55,903 bases of DNA from Sphingomonas aquatilis (GTDB lineage Bacteria; Pseudomonadota; Alphaproteobacteria; Sphingomonadales; Sphingomonadaceae), in contig NZ_JACIDB010000013.1 of assembly GCF_014196115.1 (NCBI RefSeq), positions 1 through 55,903 on the forward strand. Direction: 5' to 3'. A model generated the notes under the pieces. That model worked only from the letters and a program-made list of their open reading frames with translations. It did not search any database and was not told where the DNA came from. Each line of letters begins with the position of its first letter. Positions within the stretch are counted from its first letter, which is position 1. This document shows, piece by piece, positions 51,726-55,903 of the stretch. The position numbers and the translations under genes are program-made.

Positions 51726-52582
51726 GCGACCAGCCTCAGACCTCTCAAGGCGACCTTTTTGCGCTTCGCAGCCCGCTGATCGGCGAGGTGCGAGGGGAGC
51801 GGTCGATCATGGCCTACCCCTTCTTTGCCCTCGCAACCTCGTGGAAGAAACCGCTCTCCTACAAGACCGACAGCGTTTCGATCGAGATCGTCGGCACTCC
51901 CTCAGGCGTGGCAACGATCTACGACAAAGAAATTCTGCTTTATATCGCCAGTCTTCTACTCGCTAAGATCGAGGCAGGTGTACCCGCCTCGCAAGACTTC
52001 TACTTCACGGCATACGACCTATTCCGCGTGACAGGCACCAACACCTCCGCCCGGTCCTACAATCGCCTTCAAGACGCACTGGAGCGCTTGCAGGGCACGC
52101 AGATCAGAACCAATATCGAGTCTGGCGGTGAGGGCGAACGCGGCTATTTCTCCTGGCTATCCGAGGCCCGCCTCTCGTACACCAAGCTCAAGAACGGCAA
52201 GCAGCAGTTGAACGGCGTGCGCGTTCGTTTGTGCGACTGGCTATACCGCGCGATCGTATTAGATCGCGCCGTGCTCGATTATGACCCCAGCTACTTCCAA
52301 ATTGGCCCCGTCGAACGTCGGCTCTATGAAGTGGCAAGGGCGATTTGCTCGCCCGGTGCGGTCGAAATAGACATCGATGATCTCCGGCTACAAATCGGAT
52401 ACCAAAATACGACACGGCATTTCAGGAATGTCTTGAAGGGAATAGCCGAACAGAATGCGGTTCCCGATTTCCAGATCGACTTGAGCGAACCAAGCGGCGA
52501 CCGCCCGAAGGGCCGGCGTGGTCCTCGTCCTGCTGCATCCTTGGTGACGATTACTCCCAAAGCGCTTCTGTCGAACCGCTAA
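51722..52582 (+). CDS. repA: Plasmid replication initiator (RepA, RPA family)
   Basis: 286 residues of the replication initiator protein A family: SIMAYPFFALATSWKKPLSY, SVSIEIVGTPSGVATIYDKE, DFYFTAYDLFRVTGTNTSAR, then a second winged-helix with VERRLYEVARAICSPGAVEI. It binds the iterons 50-200 bp downstream and opens the origin. Coupled to the 33-aa frame. Confidence 0.92.
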   Translation: MSDQPQTSQGDLFALRSPLIGEVRGERSIMAYPFFALATSWKKPLSYKTDSVSIEIVGTPSGVATIYDKEILLYIASLLLAKIEAGVPASQDFYFTAYDLFRVTGTNTSARSYNRLQDALERLQGTQIRTNIESGGEGERGYFSWLSEARLSYTKLKNGKQQLNGVRVRLCDWLYRAIVLDRAVLDYDPSYFQIGPVERRLYEVARAICSPGAVEIDIDDLRLQIGYQNTTRHFRNVLKGIAEQNAVPDFQIDLSEPSGDRPKGRRGPRPAASLVTITPKALLSNR

Positions 52583-52632
52583 ACCTAAGCGACGTCGAAT
52601 CGGGGAGGCTTCTGAGTCGGGGCCGGCCTAAA

Positions 52633-52789
52633 CCGTCCGCGAGAGCACGACTCTCGATAAATCATCGATCGCCATGCCCGATATCCGTCCTCGATAGCAC
52701 GATATTACCGTCCGCAAGAGCACGACAGCGCGTCAAAACCGTCCGCGATGGCACGACATTTTGTTCGAAATTGTCCGCAAGAGCACGAT
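52633..52789 (+). repeat. Origin iterons (five copies, oriV)
   Basis: 19-bp direct repeats of form CCGTCCGCRAGAGCACGAC start at 52633, 52685, 52708, 52739 and 52771. Copies 2 and 4 differ at the centre (CTCGATAG, GCGATGG) and copy 5 begins TTGTCC. They follow repA directly, the normal place for an iteron origin. Spacing is uneven (52, 23, 31, 32 bp), with an AT-richer break between the first two. Confidence 0.9.
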
Positions 52790-52904
52790 GCGAGGACGCT
52801 TCCGCCGCCCGCCGTCGGCTGGCATCATTTTAGGTGAATGGTGCAGTCGCGCTCGCGGCACGCACGCAGCGGACAGAAAGGGTGGCCGTGAGCACATAAA
52901 CGAA

Positions 52905-52925
52905 TGCCCGGCACGAGGCCGGGCA
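52905..52925. terminator. 8-bp GC hairpin in the origin region
   Basis: TGCCCGGC and GCCGGGCA flank the loop ACGAG. It lies between the iterons and the winged-helix gene; the stretch 52790-53078 otherwise shows no gene. Confidence 0.5.
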
Positions 52926-53078
52926 CCCAGGAACCTTTATGCGGCAGCGTCGCCAAACGCTGACAGGTCACTCTCAGGCCTCCCAAATACAGGTTTCAGA
53001 GCTTCGGTTCAAGGGAGCGCGCTTCGCGCCACGCCTTCATTTTGCCTGCTGACGGCCTCTCGCATGAGAGGGCGAACG

Positions 53079-54125
53079 ATGGGACTTACCCTACAGACAT
53101 CTCCGGCGATGGCCGGCTCAGTAGTCGACGAACTGCGCGCCGCAGGCGTCTCCTACGAGGACGTTCAGATTGCGCTGGCGCATCAGGAGGCGCAGCGCAG
53201 GGGCGGTGTGCCTGTACTTCCCCTGCGCGTGATTTGCGGCCTCGACAAACCCCAAGCTCGTGCCGATCAGGTGATGCTCGAGAACACGCGCGCCCTGCTC
53301 ATGGTCCCCCGCCGCGGCGGAAGACCCCAGGGGGGGCTTCATATCACCCGCCGAAAAATATGGGCCAACAGCGTCAAGACGGAGAGCCCGGAGGAAGCGG
53401 AGTTTCATCGTCCGCTAGGGATTCCCCAGCGCACTCGCCTCTACCGGGCCAAGCGCAGTCTCTTCAAACTAGCCCAGAAGCTCGCCCACGAAGCGCGACA
53501 GAAGACGCGCACCTTGACCGACCATGAGCTCCTCGTCGCACAATTCACCCAGTCGTGTGAGCGGGTACTCCACCATCTCCTTTGGGAGGAGCGGGGGCGG
53601 AAAGGTTGGCTGACGCCTGACTACGAAACGATCATGGAATGGACAGGCCTATCGCGTTCGACCGTCTATCGCACCTTGAACCTGCTCAAGGAGATCGGCC
53701 TGATCGAATGGATCCGGCGGTTCAATTATTCGAGCGACAGCCAGTCAGGCGCACGATCGGAGCAAACCTCGAACCTTTATCGTCTGACGCTCCCGGTCTG
53801 GCTGGAAAAGATGCTGGGCATGTATTCGCCCCTGCCTGCCGACGAAGAGCATCGTCGCCAGTTAGCGCTGGAAGATCATGCAGCGATGCTCGCAGCCGTC
53901 TCGCCCCGCGAACGGGGTAGGCTTATGCCCGATGATGCCGCCATCAGAGCCGATCTCGCGAACGCGGCGTTGCGCCTCGATCAGCGCGTTCGCGCCCTTC
54001 CTGTTGCCCGTGAGTGTCACAAGAACATTGCTCCTCTAATGGATTATATATTCTCTAAGAATGGAGATAAGGAATCGGCCTGGTCGGCCGATGCTTACCG
54101 CCCTGACGGGCATCGCTTAGCCTAG
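53079..54125 (+). CDS. Winged-helix protein, likely replication-associated (348 aa)
   Basis: Starts MGLTLQTSPAMAGSVVDELR with GAGAGG 7-12 nt upstream; an ATG 5 codons earlier is an alternative. Central HTH: WLTPDYETIMEWTGLSRSTV, then YRTLNLLKEIGLIEWIRRFN. The N-terminal part has a Lys/Arg-rich helical run (LFKLAQKLAHEARQKTRTLT). The position directly after the iterons suggests a second replication protein or a regulator; similar proteins occur on other sphingomonad plasmids. Long N-terminal frame extension over the iterons is not coding. Confidence 0.7.
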   Translation: MGLTLQTSPAMAGSVVDELRAAGVSYEDVQIALAHQEAQRRGGVPVLPLRVICGLDKPQARADQVMLENTRALLMVPRRGGRPQGGLHITRRKIWANSVKTESPEEAEFHRPLGIPQRTRLYRAKRSLFKLAQKLAHEARQKTRTLTDHELLVAQFTQSCERVLHHLLWEERGRKGWLTPDYETIMEWTGLSRSTVYRTLNLLKEIGLIEWIRRFNYSSDSQSGARSEQTSNLYRLTLPVWLEKMLGMYSPLPADEEHRRQLALEDHAAMLAAVSPRERGRLMPDDAAIRADLANAALRLDQRVRALPVARECHKNIAPLMDYIFSKNGDKESAWSADAYRPDGHRLA

Positions 54126-54193
54126 AAGCCCCGCTAAACCTCCGACCATCCGCCAAGAATAACAAGCGGGACCGACGCCTACGGCGCCGGAAT

Positions 54194-54225
54194 GCTCCCC
54201 AGTGGGAGCAAGCGGATTGCTCAGC
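54194..54225 (+). other. Two mutually exclusive hairpins in a non-coding stretch
   Basis: GCTCCC-CAGT-GGGAGC (54194-54209) overlaps GAGCAA-GCGGA-TTGCTC (about 54206-54222): the GAGC bases are shared, so only one stem can form at a time. The 54126-54460 stretch has no convincing gene. It may be a regulatory leader or an oriT-type structure. Confidence 0.4.
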
Positions 54226-54493
54226 TCTCCGAACGCGATCGTCACGCCTGCTGCCCGCGCAAGAGGAGCATCACGTCGATCATACCGCCCTTCCTCAAAA
54301 GGCTGTCGCCCCTCGAACGAGGCGGCTCATCGGAAACCGGTTGTCCAGTTTCGTTTGTTTGATAATATTGAACAATGCATTGGACCTCGGATCCCGAGCC
54401 GGTTCCTAGCCACCCTGCGTCGTCGGAGCGGTTCGACGTCGCATTCACGCTCGTGCTGTTTTGAGGCTGCGCGCTCTCTTCGGAGGTGCCGCC

Positions 54494-55108
54494 ATGCTCG
54501 CGGTGATAATCCTGTGGCATCACCCTGGTCGCGATCATGGCCCCGTCGACGCCGGCACGCTTGGCTGCACCAACGCTGGCGACGGGTCCGTCTGCGATGC
54601 CGTTTCGGGCATCTCGAAGGCTTTGAAAACCTCGATGCTCCCGCCGCGCCACCCCGAGCTTCTACCGCCGCCCGAAACTCCGGGAGCTGTTGATGCGGCC
54701 GTTACCCAAGCCAACATCGATACTACGATTTGTCGGCCGGGTTACGCTCGCTCGGCGCGGCCCAGCTACGAGCTGACCGGCCCGCTGAAGCGCCGGATGA
54801 TGAACGCTCAACACCCGGGCGAACCGATGTCCGCCTATGAGCTAGATCACCTAATCCCAATCTCGCTTGGGGGCGCCCCATTCGACGCCAAAGATCTCTG
54901 GCTTCAGCCCCGTCAAGGACAGATGAACGCCGGTGACAAAAATGTCCTGGCTTACGTCCTGTGGCGGTTGGTTTGCACCGGCCAAGTGCCGCTGAAGGTA
55001 GCGCAATATGACATCAGTCATGATTGGACGCGGGCGTATCAACTCTACGCCACACCGGAGAATATCGAGAAGTACCACTTTCGTCATGGGGCTTCCGGTC
55101 GCGAATAG
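54494..55108 (+). CDS. HNH-family nuclease, exported or membrane-anchored (204 aa)
   Basis: HNH signature near residues 118-150: YELDHLIPISLGGAPFDAKD, then LWLQPRQGQMNAGDKN, with the Asp-His pair and the downstream Asn as metal/catalytic residues. The N-terminus is hydrophobic (MLAVIILWHH). GGAGGT 6 nt before this ATG supports it; a TTG at 54461 would give a better signal (MRLRALFGG-) but lacks a ribosome site. Four cysteines (GCTN, VCDA, ICRPG, VCTGQ). Its role in plasmid biology is unknown. Confidence 0.8.
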   Translation: MLAVIILWHHPGRDHGPVDAGTLGCTNAGDGSVCDAVSGISKALKTSMLPPRHPELLPPPETPGAVDAAVTQANIDTTICRPGYARSARPSYELTGPLKRRMMNAQHPGEPMSAYELDHLIPISLGGAPFDAKDLWLQPRQGQMNAGDKNVLAYVLWRLVCTGQVPLKVAQYDISHDWTRAYQLYATPENIEKYHFRHGASGRE

Positions 55109-55152
55109 TGTGCTGTCCGCCCCCAGCTTTTCGTTACAGCAAGGAGAATGTG

Positions 55153-55476
55153 ATGCCTCAAAATATCGCAGAATTTCGGATCATCGGACGCGTCGGCAAA
55201 ATTACTCCTCGCGATCGCGTTACGTTCGTCAGTGTCGCAGCAAACTATAATCGCCGGGATGGCGATGAGTGGAAGACCGACACACACTGGAACAGCGTCG
55301 TATGTTTTTCGAACGTTGCGAGCCAGGTCGAGGCTGCCGGGAAAGGTGATCTTGTCCATATCACCGGCCGGGTGCGGGAGAGTCAGCATGGGCAGGACAA
55401 CGACACCAGCTATCGGACAGAGCTGATCGCCGACTCTTTTTCGATCTTGGCTAAGGCCGGAAACGAAAACGGATGA
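55153..55476 (+). CDS. ssb: Single-stranded DNA-binding protein (OB fold)
   Basis: 107 residues: EFRIIGRVGKITPRDRVTFV, DTHWNSVVCFSNVASQVEAA and GDLVHITGRVRESQ follow the SSB OB-fold core. It lacks the long acidic C-terminal tail of chromosomal SSB, as plasmid versions often do. AAGGAGAA precedes the ATG. It may protect the entering strand after conjugation. Confidence 0.88.
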   Translation: MPQNIAEFRIIGRVGKITPRDRVTFVSVAANYNRRDGDEWKTDTHWNSVVCFSNVASQVEAAGKGDLVHITGRVRESQHGQDNDTSYRTELIADSFSILAKAGNENG

Positions 55477-55496
55477 CAATGTCGGGGGCGGCCTTC

Positions 55497-55668
55497 GGCA
55501 CGGCTCTATCGCGGCAAAGCCGCGACCGAACCCGCACAAGCGGTTTCGTCCCTCTCGGGTCACGATCCTCGCCTGAATGGAGGGCGGGCTCCCCAGCCCG
55601 GCCCTCCAGGAAGTCTCTGACCGCTCCTGTTCAAGGACAAGCGCGGAGCGGGGCGGCCAAGGCCGCCC
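55497..55668. repeat. Hairpin cluster with a diverged copy of repeat family 2
   Basis: GCGGTTTCGTCCCTCTCGGG followed by TCACGATCC (about 55540-55568) resembles the end of the repeat at 4753-4850. Around it are stems GCGGC-AAA-GCCGC, GGAGGGC-GGGCT-CCCC-AGCCC-G-GCCCTCC (55579-55607) and GGGCGGCC-AA-GGCCGCCC (55651-55668). The 243-bp gap after ssb has no other signal. Confidence 0.5.
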
Positions 55669-55719
55669 TGGAGGGGAGGTCGCTGTTTGATTTTCGGTTC
55701 AATTTCGCCGGAGATCTTC

Positions 55720-55896
55720 ATGACCGACGTTTATCAAGCACACAGGACGGTTCAGATGGCCCGACTGCCGCTCGACGCTGAGCTACGCGCCAAAGGTATC
55801 GTCGAACAAGGGGGCACCTCAAGGTTTGTCATATGGACAGCGGCAGTCGGAACAAATGGTCAACAAAGGCCTGAGCGTTGCCGCAAAGTATATTAA
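55720..55896 (+). CDS. Small hypothetical protein (58 aa)
   Basis: Starts MTDVYQAHRTVQMARLPLDA and ends in a basic stretch RPERCRKVY. CGGAGA lies 7 nt before the ATG. Preceded by the hairpin cluster, like the small genes at the left end of the window. No family recognised. Confidence 0.5.
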   Translation: MTDVYQAHRTVQMARLPLDAELRAKGIVEQGGTSRFVIWTAAVGTNGQQRPERCRKVY

Positions 55897-55903
55897 GTTT
55901 CGT

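Noticed and set aside
52633..52789. CRISPR array
   Set aside because: The five repeats have uneven spacing and very short gaps, vary at the centre, lie directly after a RepA gene and have no cas genes nearby; they fit iterons.
54242..54535. Leftward frame of up to 137 codons partly antisense to the HNH gene
   Set aside because: An AGGGTG lies before one internal ATG, but composition is not clearly protein-like, no family is seen, and it overlaps the HNH gene start.
1..55903. tRNA or rRNA genes
   Set aside because: No stretch with tRNA cloverleaf arms or rRNA-like sequence was recognised by eye; a tRNA search program would be needed to exclude one fully.

Overview
The window looks like most of a conjugative, low-copy plasmid from a GC-rich alphaproteobacterium, most likely a sphingomonad. 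The grounds are the GTTC-N7-GTTC type of LexA box, the imuA-imuB-dnaE2 cassette, a plasmid-type ParA, an iteron origin with a RepA/RPA-type initiator, and a full VirB/VirD4 transfer system. The host assignment is an inference from gene content and composition; no rRNA or tRNA gene was recognised.

Layout. (1) 1-6495: a field of small genes (single-domain response regulator, DUF3768, an orphan VbhA-like antitoxin, HhH protein, zinc-ribbon proteins, tiny membrane peptides). Dispersed non-coding repeats sit in front of several of them and GC-rich hairpins follow several. (2) 6499-16252: an SOS mutagenesis cassette. imuA, imuB and dnaE2 run leftward from a LexA box; an SRAP/YedK-type gene runs rightward from the same promoter region but is split after codon 11 by a complete IS66-family element (12388-15643) with an 8-bp target duplication. 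The element carries a fourth, passenger lipoprotein gene. (3) 16399-18859: a structured non-coding segment, a serine resolvase with a recognisable res-like site, and a ParA plus ribbon-helix-helix partition pair with palindrome clusters upstream. (4) 19023-23588: mobilisation genes (MobC-like protein, MOBP-type relaxase, coiled-coil partner) and a candidate oriT region. (5) 23631-33182: a metal-resistance block (ZIP, CzcCBA-type RND efflux, His-tailed MFS exporter) under a divergent CsoR/RcnR-family sensor with G/C-tract operators. (6) 33889-35168: a VbhA-Fic toxin-antitoxin module. (7) 35208-49748: a leftward type IV secretion operon, in transcription order M15-peptidase fusion, TrbM-like protein, virB1, LPD7 protein, virB2, virB3, virB4, virB5, eexN-like, virB6, virB7-like, virB8, virB9, virB10, virB11, virD4. 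(8) 49998-55896: a degenerate serine-recombinase-like protein divergent from the transfer operon, an XRE regulator, the replication cassette (upstream regulator, a 33-aa coupling peptide, RepA, five iterons, a second winged-helix protein), an HNH nuclease and an SSB.

How the parts fit. Replication, partition and resolution maintain the plasmid. The relaxase set with VirB/VirD4 would move it. The mutasome and metal-efflux genes are cargo. The Fic module beside virD4 may act in addiction or as a transferred effector. The most unusual items are the IS66 element with a lipoprotein passenger that destroyed the SRAP gene, the three near-identical ~84-bp leaders in front of unrelated small genes, the orphan second copy of the Fic antitoxin, the degenerate-transglycosylase/M15 fusion in the transfer operon, and the catalytically stripped recombinase placed where a transfer regulator would sit.
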